Both the position numbers and the translations under genes were made by a program. Source: Ruegeria intermedia (GTDB taxonomy: Bacteria > Pseudomonadota > Alphaproteobacteria > Rhodobacterales > Rhodobacteraceae). From it: a stretch of 64,000 bases of DNA. Positions within the stretch are counted from its first letter, which is position 1, and each line of letters starts with the position of its first letter. The stretch lies in NCBI RefSeq assembly GCF_900129345.1, contig NZ_FQVK01000021.1, positions 1-64,000 on the forward strand, read 5' to 3'. Below the pieces are notes generated by a model. That model was given only the letters and a program-made list of their open reading frames with translations, did not search any database and was not told the DNA's origin. Shown here one piece after another: positions 43,741 through 52,676 of the stretch.

Positions 43741-44166
43741 CTACGCCCCGGCCTGATCGAACAACGTGTCGATGACCGGGCATGCGGGCACGTCCCCGCG
43801 GGCGCATTTCGCGGCCATGGCTTCCAGCACCGTCTCCAGCTTGCGAAGCGCCGCGATCTTGTCGCGCACGGCCGCCAGATGCTGCAGCGTCATCCGGTGA
43901 ACCTCGCCGCAGCTGACCTCGTGCTGATCGACCATCCCAAGCAACGAGCGGATCTCGGCGATGCTGAAGCCCAGATCGCGGCTCTTGCGGATGAAGGACA
44001 GCCGCTTGAGGTGGTCATGCGTATACTGACGGTTGCCGCCCGGGGTCCGGTCGGGCCGGGGCATCAGGCCGATCTTTTCATAGTACCGGATCGTTTCGAT
44101 ATTCACCCCGGTTTCGCGCGACAGGGCGCCGATCGGGTAGGCTCTCGGATTCGTGACTCGGGACAT
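43741..44166 (-). CDS. merR: Mercury-responsive regulator
   Basis: 141 aa. MerR HTH (YPIGALSRETGVNIETIRYYEKIGLMPRPDRTPGGNRQY), and the Hg(II) ligands: Cys in HEVSCGEVH, and Cys pair in AKCARGDVPACPVIDTLF. Start 44166 is chosen since the ATG at 44184 lies in the divergent mer promoter. Divergent from merTPA, which it represses or activates. Confidence 0.88.
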   Translation of the reverse strand: MSRVTNPRAYPIGALSRETGVNIETIRYYEKIGLMPRPDRTPGGNRQYTHDHLKRLSFIRKSRDLGFSIAEIRSLLGMVDQHEVSCGEVHRMTLQHLAAVRDKIAALRKLETVLEAMAAKCARGDVPACPVIDTLFDQAGA

Positions 44167-44178
44167 CGGGAAAAGCCC

Positions 44179-44209
44179 TTGCATCTGTAGTTGCTACAGG
44201 TGCCACATT
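44179..44209 (+). promoter_or_regulatory. mer operator/promoter
   Basis: TTGCAT (-35), 19-bp spacer with dyad CTGTAG-TTG-CTACAG, CACATT (-10, weak). MerR-family geometry in the merR/merT divergent gap, distinct in sequence from the TTCC...GGAA copper-type boxes. Confidence 0.7.
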
Positions 44210-44241
44210 ACCCGTCATGAACGAAACCGGCGAGGAAATTC

Positions 44242-44652
44242 ATGACGGACACCGTTGAACAATCCGCGAGCGCGGCGCAACCCGCCGACGACGGAAAATC
44301 CGCCCGGCTTGCGGCGGCCGGGGGCATCCTTGGCGCCATCGCGGCCTCTACCTGCTGCATCATCCCCCTGATCCTGTTCAGCCTGGGCGTCTCGGGCGCC
44401 TGGGTGGGCAACCTGACGGCTCTGGCGCCCTACAAGCCGATCTTCATCACGGTGACGCTGGGCTTTCTCGGCTATGGCTACTGGATGGTCTATCGCAAGC
44501 CCAGGGCCTGCGCCGAGGGCGAGGCCTGCGCCCGCCCCCTGCCCAACCGGCTGGTGAAAACGGCGCTGTGGGCCTCGACCGTTCTGGTCCTCATCGCACT
44601 GTTCTGGAACTGGATCGCGCCGGTCATCGCGCCGGTCCTGCTTGGTTTGTGA
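44242..44652 (+). CDS. merT: Mercuric transport protein
   Basis: 136 aa inner-membrane protein, three to four hydrophobic helices. First helix holds the vicinal Cys pair ASTCCIIPLIL; the second Cys pair lies in the loop RACAEGEACARP. Function: takes Hg(II) from MerP into the cytoplasm for MerA. GAGGAA ribosome site. Slightly longer N terminus than the classical 116-aa form. Confidence 0.9.
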   Translation: MTDTVEQSASAAQPADDGKSARLAAAGGILGAIAASTCCIIPLILFSLGVSGAWVGNLTALAPYKPIFITVTLGFLGYGYWMVYRKPRACAEGEACARPLPNRLVKTALWASTVLVLIALFWNWIAPVIAPVLLGL

Positions 44653-44663
44653 AAGGAATGTCC

Positions 44664-44951
44664 ATGAAACTGAAACCCCTTGCCCTCGGGCTGAGCCTCG
44701 CCCTTGCCCCGCTTGCGGCATTCGCCGCCGAGCAGACCGTCACCCTGTCGGTGCCGGGCATGACCTGCGCCAGCTGCCCCTACATCGTCGAATCCGCAAT
44801 TTCGGGCGTGGACGGCGTTCAGGCCGTCGAGACCAGCCTCGAATCGCGCACCGCCACCGTGACCTTCGACGATGCGGCAACCACGGTCGAGGCGATCACC
44901 GGCGCCACGCTCGACGCCGGATACGAGTCGAGTCCGATCAATGAATCGTGA
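44664..44951 (+). CDS. merP: Periplasmic mercury-binding protein
   Basis: 95 aa. Signal peptide (AAFA-AEQT) then an HMA domain with GMTCASCPYIVESAI, the Hg-binding GMxCxxC motif. ATGAAACTG start 11 bases after the merT stop. Hands Hg(II) to MerT. Confidence 0.92.
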   Translation: MKLKPLALGLSLALAPLAAFAAEQTVTLSVPGMTCASCPYIVESAISGVDGVQAVETSLESRTATVTFDDAATTVEAITGATLDAGYESSPINES

Positions 44952-46411
44952 CTGCTCCAAAACCAACCGAAACAGGGCCGAACGCCATGTCTGATTGCTG
45001 CCCGAACGGGAACGGAAACTTTGACCTCGCCGTGATCGGCGCCGGATCCGCCGGGTTCTCGGCCGCCATCACCGCCGCCGAAGAGGGCGCGCGGGTCGCC
45101 CTGATCGGCCATGGCACCATCGGCGGGACCTGCGTGAACGTGGGCTGCGTGCCCTCCAAGGCGATGATCCGCGCGGTCGAGCCTCTGCATGCCGCCCCGG
45201 CCGCCCGCCGGTTCGCCGGGATCGAGGCCTCGGCCCGGATCACCGACTGGTCCGCGCTTATCGGCCAGAAACGGGCGCTGGTCGAGGAGTTGCGCGCCGC
45301 GAAATACACCGACGTTCTGCCGAACTACAACAACGTGACCTACATCGAGGGCGCGGCCGGTTTCACGGCGGATGGCGACCTGTTGGTGAACGGAGACACG
45401 GTGCGGGCGGACAAGATCATCATCGCCACCGGCTCGCGCCCGCATGTGCCCGACATCGCCGGGCTTGACGCGGTGCCCTGGCACGACAGCACCTCGGTGC
45501 TGGAACTGGAGCAGGTCCCGGACTCGCTGATCGTGATGGGCGGCGGCTATATCGGCGTCGAGCTGGCGCAGGTCTTTGCCCGTGCGGGCGCGCAGGTGAC
45601 GATCGTGACCCGGCGCGGCCTGCTGCCCGAGGCCGAGCCCGAGATCGCCGCGGCCCTGACCGAATATTTCACCGACGAGGGCATCACCGTCCGCAAGGGG
45701 CTGCGCTATGACCGTGTCGAGGGCGGCGGCGGAAACGTCGCGCTGCATGTCACCTCCACGGCGGGCCCCGAGGTGATCCGCGCCGACAAGCTGCTGCTGG
45801 CCACCGGGCGCGTGGCGAACACCGATCTGCTGAACCTGAACGCCGCCGGGATCGCGACCAACGGCAATGGCGGCATCCATGTGGATGCGGCGCTGATGAC
45901 CAGCCGCCCCGGCGTCTATGCCGTGGGCGACGTGACCGGCCGCGACCAGTTCGTCTACATGGCCGCCTACGGGGCCAAGCTGGCGGCGCAGAACGCGCTG
46001 AACGGCAATTCGCTGCACTACGACAACACCGCGATGCCGGCGGTGGTGTTCAGCGACCCGCAGGTGGCCAGCGTCGGCCTGACCGAGGCGCAGGCGGCCG
46101 CGGCCGGGCATCGGGTCAGAACCTCGGTGCTGCCGCTGTCCCACGTGCCCCGCGCGCTGGCCGCACGCGACACGCGGGGGCTGATCAAGCTGGTGGCGGA
46201 CGCCGACAGCAAGCGGCTGCTGGGGGCCGGCATCCTCGCGCCCGAGGGCGCCGACAGCATCCAGACCGCCGCCATGGCGCTCCGGGCGGGGATGACCTAT
46301 GACGAGCTGGGGGCGGCGATCTTTCCCTATCTGACCACCGTCGAGGGGCTGAAGCTGGCGGCGCAGACCTTTGAACGCGACGTGGCGAAACTGTCCTGCT
46401 GCGCGGGATAG
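44948..46411 (+). CDS. merA: Mercuric reductase
   Basis: 487 aa (GTG start overlapping merP stop; ATG 44987 possible). FAD/NAD(P)H disulfide oxidoreductase: GAGSAGFSAA, redox active GTCVNVGCVPSK, NAD motif GGGYIGVELAQ, C-terminal Cys pair LSCCAG for Hg(II) delivery. Lacks the N-terminal HMA domain of some MerA. Reduces Hg(II) to Hg0 with NADPH. Its final 56 bp are duplicated 722 bp downstream. Confidence 0.93.
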   Translation: MTAPKPTETGPNAMSDCCPNGNGNFDLAVIGAGSAGFSAAITAAEEGARVALIGHGTIGGTCVNVGCVPSKAMIRAVEPLHAAPAARRFAGIEASARITDWSALIGQKRALVEELRAAKYTDVLPNYNNVTYIEGAAGFTADGDLLVNGDTVRADKIIIATGSRPHVPDIAGLDAVPWHDSTSVLELEQVPDSLIVMGGGYIGVELAQVFARAGAQVTIVTRRGLLPEAEPEIAAALTEYFTDEGITVRKGLRYDRVEGGGGNVALHVTSTAGPEVIRADKLLLATGRVANTDLLNLNAAGIATNGNGGIHVDAALMTSRPGVYAVGDVTGRDQFVYMAAYGAKLAAQNALNGNSLHYDNTAMPAVVFSDPQVASVGLTEAQAAAAGHRVRTSVLPLSHVPRALAARDTRGLIKLVADADSKRLLGAGILAPEGADSIQTAAMALRAGMTYDELGAAIFPYLTTVEGLKLAAQTFERDVAKLSCCAG

Positions 46412-46424
46412 ACGCTCGCCGTGG

Positions 46425-46473
46425 CGCGGTCGAACAACGTGTCGATGACCGAGCACTCGGGCACGTCCCCGTC
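46425..46473 (-). pseudogene. merR 3' remnant
   Basis: On the minus strand this reads GDVPECSVIDTLFDRATA, nearly the C terminus of MerR (GDVPACPVIDTLFDQAGA); nothing upstream of it resembles MerR. It is a leftover of a second merR copy next to merA. Confidence 0.75.
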
Positions 46474-46510
46474 GTTCGTGCCTGCGAGATGCAACACCGC
46501 TTGTTGGAAT

Positions 46511-46969
46511 TCACATATCCCGGATGCGGTTGCTCTGCTGAGCAAGACGCATGGTCTCGTGCTCTTCCATTTCCAGTAGCGCCTGAAGGAGTTCGCGTGC
46601 CTCGGGTATCTCGGCCCGCCCAAGCAAATATCGATACAAATTGATCACTTGGTTGTGAAAATCGAAGACCGCTTCGCAGATCTCTTCGACACTCATCTGT
46701 GCGAACGGTGTGTCGCAGGTGCGATGGGGGTCGATCGGTTCATGGCCCAAATAGTCAAAAACCCATGTGTTGAGTGCTTTGGGATCGGCTTGCTTCATAA
46801 AGCCGTCGACGATTTTCTCCAAAGCAGCTTCATGGTCGGCGAGGTAGGTCAGCAACATCCTGGCCAGCTCCTGCTCGGATTGCGTCGAACAGTGGGCCAG
46901 ACATTCGGCAAGCCAATGATGCATTTCCCGCGTCCAGACGATAAGGTCTGAAAAAGTTTCGACTTTCAT
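46511..46969 (-). CDS. Ferritin-like/four-helix protein
   Basis: 152 aa from ATG 46969 with AGGAGG upstream. Helical, many Glu/His in ferritin-like positions (YLADHEAALEKI, AVFDFHNQVINLY, ALLEMEEHETMRL), as in di-iron or hemerythrin-like stress proteins; family not certain. Enclosed by the two merA-end repeats, so it may have been acquired with them. Confidence 0.6.
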   Translation of the reverse strand: MKVETFSDLIVWTREMHHWLAECLAHCSTQSEQELARMLLTYLADHEAALEKIVDGFMKQADPKALNTWVFDYLGHEPIDPHRTCDTPFAQMSVEEICEAVFDFHNQVINLYRYLLGRAEIPEARELLQALLEMEEHETMRLAQQSNRIRDM

Positions 46970-47181
46970 GGCCTCGGCCTCCTGATGATTGGTTTGCAAC
47001 AGGCTAAGTCAGGAGTCCCCGGATGGCTTCTCCCAATCGCCCATGATTGTATCACATCGGGCATCGGACCGAGTGCTTGGCGGCGCAAAACTTTGAACGC
47101 GACGTGGCGAAACTGTCCTGCTGCGCGGGATAGGCGTGCACCCCGGCCCGGATGCTCTGCCGGGCCGGAACGCGTGTCAGG

Positions 47182-48330
47182 TCAGCCCCCCAGTTCCGAC
47201 AGGGCCCGATCGATCGTCGCCTTGCGCGGGTCGGTCTGCGGCAGGGTCTCGGCCAGCTTCTGCGCCCGGCCAAAGGCATCGCGCGCGTTCTCGGTCTCGC
47301 CCAGAACGGAATAGGCATTGCCAAGCCGCATCCAGCCGTCCAGATCGCCGGGGGTCTCCTGCATCCGGGTGGCCAGACGCTCGACCATCGAGCGGATGAA
47401 GGCCTGACGGTCCTCGTCCGACATCTCCTCGGCGGCGGCCACCTGGTCGGCGGTCGGGCCGGGCATCGCCGGTGCGAACTCGGCCAGATCGACGCGCGGG
47501 CGTCCCGCCGCCGGTGCGATCCGGTTCAGCTGCGCGGCAAAGCTTTCCATCCAGGGGCGGAACTCTTCTTCGGCATCCATGCGCGCCGTCAGCAGGTCAT
47601 AGGCCGCATCCGGCGCCCCCGCCTGCTCCATCGCCATCGCCTGATAGAACGTGGCCGCCGGGTTTGCCGGATCCAGCTCCAGCGCCCGGTCGAACGCGCG
47701 GCCCGCCTTGGGCGTCACGATGCCATCCTCGGCATAGACCAGCGCCTCGCCATATTGCGACACCAGCGCCGAGGTCACGTCGGGCCTCTCCTGCAGGCGC
47801 GCAAAGGCCTCGGCGGCGTCCTCGTAGCGCCCCATGCGCATATAGGTCTGGCCCAGCAGCGCCCAGCCCTCGGTCTTGCCACCGTCCGGTTCGGACAACA
47901 GCCGCAGTTTCAGCCGCTCCGCCAGATCGGCGATCTCGCGGGCCTCGGCCTGTTCCCCGGCGCGCTCGGCAAAGGGCTGGCTGGGGATGTCGGGGCTGCC
48001 AAGCTGCCAATACAGACCGGCCGCAACCGCCGGCACCGCAAGCGCCGCCGCCAGCACCAGCGCCCGCCCCGAGCGCCGCGCCGCGGGGTCCGCCTCGGCC
48101 TGCCGTTCGATCGCCTGCAGACGGCGCTCGATCTCGGCCTTCGCCGCCCGGCCCTCTTCGGCGGTGATGACCCCACGCTCCTGGTCGCGCTCGACCTCGC
48201 GGATCTGGTCGGCAAAGATCGCCGAGGCGCTGTCACGCCGGGACAGAACCGCGCGGCCCCCGCCGGTCGCGGTAAACGCGATCACCAGGAAGGTGGCCGC
48301 CGCCATGAGGAAAAACACGATCCAGATCAT
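47182..48330 (-). CDS. ccmI: Cytochrome c maturation protein CcmI
   Basis: 382 aa. Two N-terminal membrane helices with a cytoplasmic loop (DQIREVERDQERGVIT, CcmI-1), then periplasmic TPR-like repeats (AFDRALELDPANPAATFYQAMAM). Chaperone of apocytochrome c for CcmF/H. Start overlaps ccmH stop (ATGA). Last gene of the ccmFGHI run. Confidence 0.9.
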   Translation of the reverse strand: MIWIVFFLMAAATFLVIAFTATGGGRAVLSRRDSASAIFADQIREVERDQERGVITAEEGRAAKAEIERRLQAIERQAEADPAARRSGRALVLAAALAVPAVAAGLYWQLGSPDIPSQPFAERAGEQAEAREIADLAERLKLRLLSEPDGGKTEGWALLGQTYMRMGRYEDAAEAFARLQERPDVTSALVSQYGEALVYAEDGIVTPKAGRAFDRALELDPANPAATFYQAMAMEQAGAPDAAYDLLTARMDAEEEFRPWMESFAAQLNRIAPAAGRPRVDLAEFAPAMPGPTADQVAAAEEMSDEDRQAFIRSMVERLATRMQETPGDLDGWMRLGNAYSVLGETENARDAFGRAQKLAETLPQTDPRKATIDRALSELGG

Positions 48331-48782
48331 GCGTTCGGCTCCTTCACCGGGGTTTCAGGGGTCTGCCGCGCCGCGTTGCGATAGCGGCGGGCGTTCTGCG
48401 CCAGCACCAGCGCGATGGCGATGCCCCCGATCGAAAGGATCACGAAGGGCGCGGCCCACAGGACGTATGTCGAGGGTTTGAAGGGCGGCTTGAACAGCAC
48501 ATAGTCGCCGTAGCGCGCCACCAGGAAATCAAGAACCTCCTGGTCCGTGTCCCCGGCCACCAGCCGTTCGCGCACCAGGATCCGCAGATCCCGCGCGACC
48601 CCGGCGTTCGAGCTGTCGATGTCCTGGTTCTGGCACACCACGCAGCGCACCTGCTTCGAGATCGCCCGGGCGCGTTCCTCGAGAACCGGATCGTCCAGCA
48701 TCTCGTCGGGCTCGACCGCAAAGGCGGGTTGCGACAGCAGCGCCGCCAGCGTCAGGACGGCTATCAGCATTTTGCGGATCAT
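48327..48782 (-). CDS. ccmH: Cytochrome c maturation protein CcmH (CcmL)
   Basis: 151 aa. Signal peptide, redox motif RCVVCQNQDIDSSNAGVARDLR (RCxxCQNQ), C-terminal membrane helix. Reduces apocytochrome c heme-binding Cys. ATGA overlap with ccmG. Confidence 0.92.
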   Translation of the reverse strand: MIRKMLIAVLTLAALLSQPAFAVEPDEMLDDPVLEERARAISKQVRCVVCQNQDIDSSNAGVARDLRILVRERLVAGDTDQEVLDFLVARYGDYVLFKPPFKPSTYVLWAAPFVILSIGGIAIALVLAQNARRYRNAARQTPETPVKEPNA

Positions 48783-49351
48783 GACGTCTCTCCTGCCCTG
48801 TTCCGCCGCGCCTGTTCCAGCGCGGTGCGCAGTTTCCCGATCGCCTCGTCGCCCAGCACCGGCCCGACAAAGCGGAACACCACGGTACCAGCGCCGTCGA
48901 TCACGAAGGTCTCCGGCACGCCGGAAATCCCCCACTCGATCCCCGCCCGGCCGTCGAGATCCGAGCCGATCCGCTCATACGGGTTGCCCAGATCGTCCAG
49001 CCACTTCCGCGCGTCCTGCGGCTTGTCCTTGTAGTTGATGCCCATCAGGCGGATGCCGTCCTCGCGCACCATCCGCGTCAGCACCGCGTGCTCGGCCCGG
49101 CAGGGCACGCACCACGAGGCGAACACGTTGACCACGATCGGCGCGGACCCGTCGTTTTCCGCAAGATCGGTGCTGGACAGGCCCGGGGTGTCCAACCCCT
49201 CGACCGGGGGCAGATCGAAGGCGGGCACCGGCTGCGAGATCAGGACGGACGGAATCTCGTTCGGGTCGCGGTCGGGATTCAGCCCCCACAGCAGGAACCC
49301 GCCGAGGATCACGGCGATCCCGATCGGCAAAAAGGCAAGTATGCGTTTCAT
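48779..49351 (-). CDS. ccmG: Thiol-disulfide oxidoreductase CcmG/DsbE
   Basis: 190 aa, N-terminal membrane anchor, thioredoxin fold with VFASWCVPCRAEHAVL and the GVPETFVID cis-Pro loop characteristic of DsbE. Reduces CcmH/apocytochrome. Starts just after ccmF. Confidence 0.92.
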   Translation of the reverse strand: MKRILAFLPIGIAVILGGFLLWGLNPDRDPNEIPSVLISQPVPAFDLPPVEGLDTPGLSSTDLAENDGSAPIVVNVFASWCVPCRAEHAVLTRMVREDGIRLMGINYKDKPQDARKWLDDLGNPYERIGSDLDGRAGIEWGISGVPETFVIDGAGTVVFRFVGPVLGDEAIGKLRTALEQARRNRAGETS

Positions 49352-49355
49352 CGGC

Positions 49356-51350
49356 CTACTCCGCGACAACCGGGGCCGGCACCGGCTGGGCCCGTTTTCG
49401 TGGCGCGCCCACACGCAGGCGGCGGTCGCTCAGCGACAGGACCCCGCCAAGGGCCAGCAGCCCCGACCCGATCCAGATCCAGACCACCAGCGGTTCATAG
49501 AGAATCCGCAGGGTCCACCTGCCCTGCTCATCCTCTGAAGCCGGCTCCTGGATCGAGGCATACAGGTCTCCGGCCAGCGTGGTGCGGATGGCCGACTCGG
49601 TCGTGCTGCTGCCGGCCGCCGGATAGGCCCGGCGCTCGGGCCGCAACGTGGTGACGTAGGACCCGTTGCGGGTGACGGTCAGAGTGCCCATGCGCGACAG
49701 GTAGTTCGGCCCGCGCAGGTCCTCGACCCCTTCGAACCGCACGTCGAACCCGGCGATCTCCAGTTCGGTTCCCGGCTCGGCGAACAGCACCACCTCGGAT
49801 TTCCAGGCGCTGGACCCGACGAAACCGATCATGCAGACCGCCAGCCCCGCATGGGCCACGACCATGCCGTAATGCGCGCGCGGCAGGTTGCGGGCCCGGC
49901 GCATCGACTCGGCCAGCGGCACCTCGCCCAGCCGGATCCGCCCGGCCCATTCGGTCAGCACCGCGCCCAGCAGCCACACCGCCAGACCGATCGACAGAAC
50001 CGCCAGCACCGGCCCTCCGGTATCCAGATACCACACCGCAAGCGCCGCCAGCAGGCTGAGCCCGGCCACCCATTTCAACCGGGCCAGCACCCCGCGCAGG
50101 TCCGCCCGCTTCCAAGACAAGAGCGGCCCGACCCCCATCACCAGAACCAGAACCAGCATGATCGGCACGAAACTGACGTTGTAATAGGGCGGCCCGACCG
50201 AGATCTTCTCGCCCGTCACCGCCTCGAGCAGCAGCGGGTAGAGCGTGCCGAACAGCACCGTCGCCGTTGCGGTGGCCAGCAGCAGGTTGTTGATCAGCAG
50301 CCCCGCCTCGCGGCTGATCGGGGCGAACAGGCCGCCGCCCTCCATCTGGGGCGCGCGGACGGCGAACAGCGTCAGCGAACCGCCAATGGCGATGGCAAGC
50401 AGCGCAAGGATGTAGATGCCGCGTTCAGGATCGACCGAGAAGGCATGCACCGAGGTCAGCAGCCCCGAACGCACCACGAACGTGCCCAGCAACGACAGCG
50501 AGAAGGTCAGCACTGCCAGAAGGATCGTCCAGCTTTTGAAACTGTCGCGTTTCTCGGTCACGATGGCCGAGTGGAACAGCGCGGTGCCCGCCAGCCACGG
50601 CATGAACGAAACATTCTCGACCGGGTCCCAGAACCACCAGCCGCCCCAGCCCAGCTCGTAATAGGCCCACCAGCTGCCCAGCACGATGCCCAGGGTCAGG
50701 AACACCCAGGCCGCCAGCGTCCAGGGCCGCACCCAGCGGGCCCAGGCGGGATCGACCCGCCCCTCGATCAGCGCCGCCACGGCAAAGGAAAACACGATCG
50801 AGAAGCCGACATAGCCCAGATAGAGAAACGGCGGATGCAGGGCGAGGCCGACATCCTGCAACAGCGGGTTCAGATCCTGCCCATCCAGCGGTGCGGGGAA
50901 CACCCGGTCGAACGGGTTCGAGGTGAACAGCATGAAGGACAGGAACCCCGCGCTGATCCAGGCCTGCACCGCCAGGGTGCGCGCCTTGAGCTTCAGCGGG
51001 ATGTTCTGGGCCAGCAGCGACACGCCCAGCCCGAAGATCACGAGGATCAGCACCCACAGCAACAGCGACCCTTCGTGGCTGCCCCATGTGGCCGCCACCT
51101 TGAACAGCATCGGTTTCAGCGAATGAGAGTTGCTGGCCACGTTCACCACCGTGAAGTCGCTGACCACGAAAGACCACATCAGGGCGCCGAAGGCGATGGC
51201 AACCAGCACGGTCAGCAGGACCGAGGTTGCCGTCGCCGAACGCATCCAGATGACATTGTTGCGCGCCGTTCCCATCAACGGCAAAACGCTCTGCACCAGC
51301 GCCACCGCCAGTGCCAGAGCCAGGGCAAACTGCCCGATTTCCGGTATCAT
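49356..51350 (-). CDS. ccmF: Heme lyase subunit CcmF
   Basis: 664 aa, about 15 membrane helices. WAYYELGWGGWWFWDPVENVSFMPW is the CcmF WWD heme-handling motif. Transfers heme from CcmE to apocytochrome c. First gene of the run ccmF-G-H-I; ccmE and ccmABCD are not in the window, so heme export must come from elsewhere. A copper-type promoter box lies 42 bp upstream. Confidence 0.93.
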   Translation of the reverse strand: MIPEIGQFALALALAVALVQSVLPLMGTARNNVIWMRSATATSVLLTVLVAIAFGALMWSFVVSDFTVVNVASNSHSLKPMLFKVAATWGSHEGSLLLWVLILVIFGLGVSLLAQNIPLKLKARTLAVQAWISAGFLSFMLFTSNPFDRVFPAPLDGQDLNPLLQDVGLALHPPFLYLGYVGFSIVFSFAVAALIEGRVDPAWARWVRPWTLAAWVFLTLGIVLGSWWAYYELGWGGWWFWDPVENVSFMPWLAGTALFHSAIVTEKRDSFKSWTILLAVLTFSLSLLGTFVVRSGLLTSVHAFSVDPERGIYILALLAIAIGGSLTLFAVRAPQMEGGGLFAPISREAGLLINNLLLATATATVLFGTLYPLLLEAVTGEKISVGPPYYNVSFVPIMLVLVLVMGVGPLLSWKRADLRGVLARLKWVAGLSLLAALAVWYLDTGGPVLAVLSIGLAVWLLGAVLTEWAGRIRLGEVPLAESMRRARNLPRAHYGMVVAHAGLAVCMIGFVGSSAWKSEVVLFAEPGTELEIAGFDVRFEGVEDLRGPNYLSRMGTLTVTRNGSYVTTLRPERRAYPAAGSSTTESAIRTTLAGDLYASIQEPASEDEQGRWTLRILYEPLVVWIWIGSGLLALGGVLSLSDRRLRVGAPRKRAQPVPAPVVAE

Positions 51351-51391
51351 TCCAAACCCTCCGGGTTTCCGGTTTTCGCGGCCTTGTCCGA

Positions 51392-51415
51392 CAATCCAGC
51401 GCTGGAGGGTCAAGG
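51392..51415 (-). promoter_or_regulatory. CueR-type promoter-like box D (before ccmF)
   Basis: On the minus strand, TTGACCCTCCAGCGCTGGA is identical to box B before the ScsB-like gene; the -10 (19 bp away) is not obvious. Reads towards ccmF. Confidence 0.55.
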
Positions 51416-51479
51416 GCATTTTTGCCGCACCCCACCCAGATGCGAGAGCGTCGACCGACGGGTTTGCGAACCGGTGGCC

Positions 51480-51510
51480 TTGACCTTCCTGCGTAGGAAA
51501 CCCCCATTAT
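51480..51510 (+). promoter_or_regulatory. CueR-type promoter C
   Basis: TTGACC (51480-51485), 19-bp spacer with TTCCT-GCGT-AGGAA, CATTAT (-10, 51505-51510). Best -10 of the set. Precedes the outer-membrane protein gene by 52 bp. Confidence 0.75.
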
Positions 51511-51562
51511 CGAACACGTCGCTTGTCACGCAGCGCGACATGGACAACCGAGTGAGGATAGG

Positions 51563-52672
51563 ATGGTGAGAAACAAAACAGCAAAAATTCACCGCTGGAA
51601 ATTCGTTCAGGCCGCTTTGATGGCCGGTGGTCTGGGTCTGGCGTCGCCCGCCCTGGCCCACACGGTGACGCAGCCGACTGACGGCATGGCAATGGACCCG
51701 CAAGCCCCTGCTGGAATGGCCGGAATGGGCAACATGTCGGCAATGATGCGCCCTGACGCGGCACCGCCCACGGGCGTCGTCGGCGGCATGCACCCGCCCG
51801 AGGGCGTGTTGATGCCGGTATTCTCGTTCATGAACATGGAGATGGACGGAAACCGCTCGGGAACGCAGTCGCTGTCCACGTCGGACGTACTGTCGCAATA
51901 CATGATCGCGCCGCTCAGCATGAGCATGAACATGGCGATGGTCGGCCTGATGTATGGCGTGACCGACGACATCTCGGTCATGGCGATGCTGCCTTATACC
52001 AACAAGTCGATGAAGCATCAGACCCGCATGGGGCAGTCCTTCAAGACGAGGGCGCAGGGGTTCGGTGATCTGAAGATCATCGGCGGGTATGATGTCTACA
52101 AATCCGACGGGCAGGTTCTGGAACTGTCTCTTGGCCTCAGCCTGCCGACCGGCTCGATAGACGAAACCGACACCACGCCGGCCGGGCCGGACCAGCTGCT
52201 GCCCTACCCCATGCAACTGGGGTCCGGCACCTATGATCTGCTGCCGGGTGTCACCTACACGGGCCAGAACGCGGATTGGTCGTGGGGCGGCCAACTGGGC
52301 GCGGTCATCAGGATGGGCGAAAATGATGCGGGTTACACCCTGGGCAATGTTTATTCGGCAACGGTGTGGGGCGCCCGGCGCTGGAATGACCAGTTCAGCT
52401 CCTCGTTGCGGCTGGTCGGTGACATCGTCGAGAACATCGACGGTGCAGATGCGCGCCTGAACCCCGCCATGGTGCCCACCGCCGATCCGTCCCTGCGCGG
52501 CGGAGAGTTCCTGAGCGTCGGGATCGGCGTGAATTACCTCGTGCCGGGGTCGGGTGCTTTGGCGGGCACGCGTCTGGGCATCGAGGGCGTCATCCCGGTG
52601 TATCAGGATCTGGACGGGCCGCAGCTCGAGCGTGACTACGCGGTCTCGTTCGCGATCCGCAAGGCGTTCTGA
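51563..52672 (+). CDS. Met-rich outer-membrane beta-barrel protein
   Basis: 369 aa. Signal peptide (ALA-HTVT), a Met/Gly/Pro-rich segment (GMAMDPQAPAGMAGMGNMSAMM), then alternating beta strands ending in the aromatic IRKAF typical of barrels. The Met-rich part suggests Cu(I) binding. GAGGATAGG before ATG. Under promoter C; probably copper-inducible. Function: outer-membrane metal export or passive channel, inferred. Confidence 0.7.
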   Translation: MVRNKTAKIHRWKFVQAALMAGGLGLASPALAHTVTQPTDGMAMDPQAPAGMAGMGNMSAMMRPDAAPPTGVVGGMHPPEGVLMPVFSFMNMEMDGNRSGTQSLSTSDVLSQYMIAPLSMSMNMAMVGLMYGVTDDISVMAMLPYTNKSMKHQTRMGQSFKTRAQGFGDLKIIGGYDVYKSDGQVLELSLGLSLPTGSIDETDTTPAGPDQLLPYPMQLGSGTYDLLPGVTYTGQNADWSWGGQLGAVIRMGENDAGYTLGNVYSATVWGARRWNDQFSSSLRLVGDIVENIDGADARLNPAMVPTADPSLRGGEFLSVGIGVNYLVPGSGALAGTRLGIEGVIPVYQDLDGPQLERDYAVSFAIRKAF

Positions 52673-52676
52673 CCTG

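Larger units (their letters stand above)
46356..47133. repeat. Direct repeat of merA 3' end flanking an insert
   Basis: The 56-bp end of merA (46356-46411) occurs again at 47078-47133 with two mismatches. Between the copies lie a merR 3' remnant and a ferritin-like gene on the minus strand, so the whole unit looks like an insertion or duplication event. Confidence 0.8.

Noticed and set aside
43741..44166. MerR at 43741 as the copper regulator of the TTCC...GGAA boxes
   Set aside because: Its Cys pattern is the Hg(II) type and its own divergent operator (CTGTAG...CTACAG) differs from the copper-type boxes.
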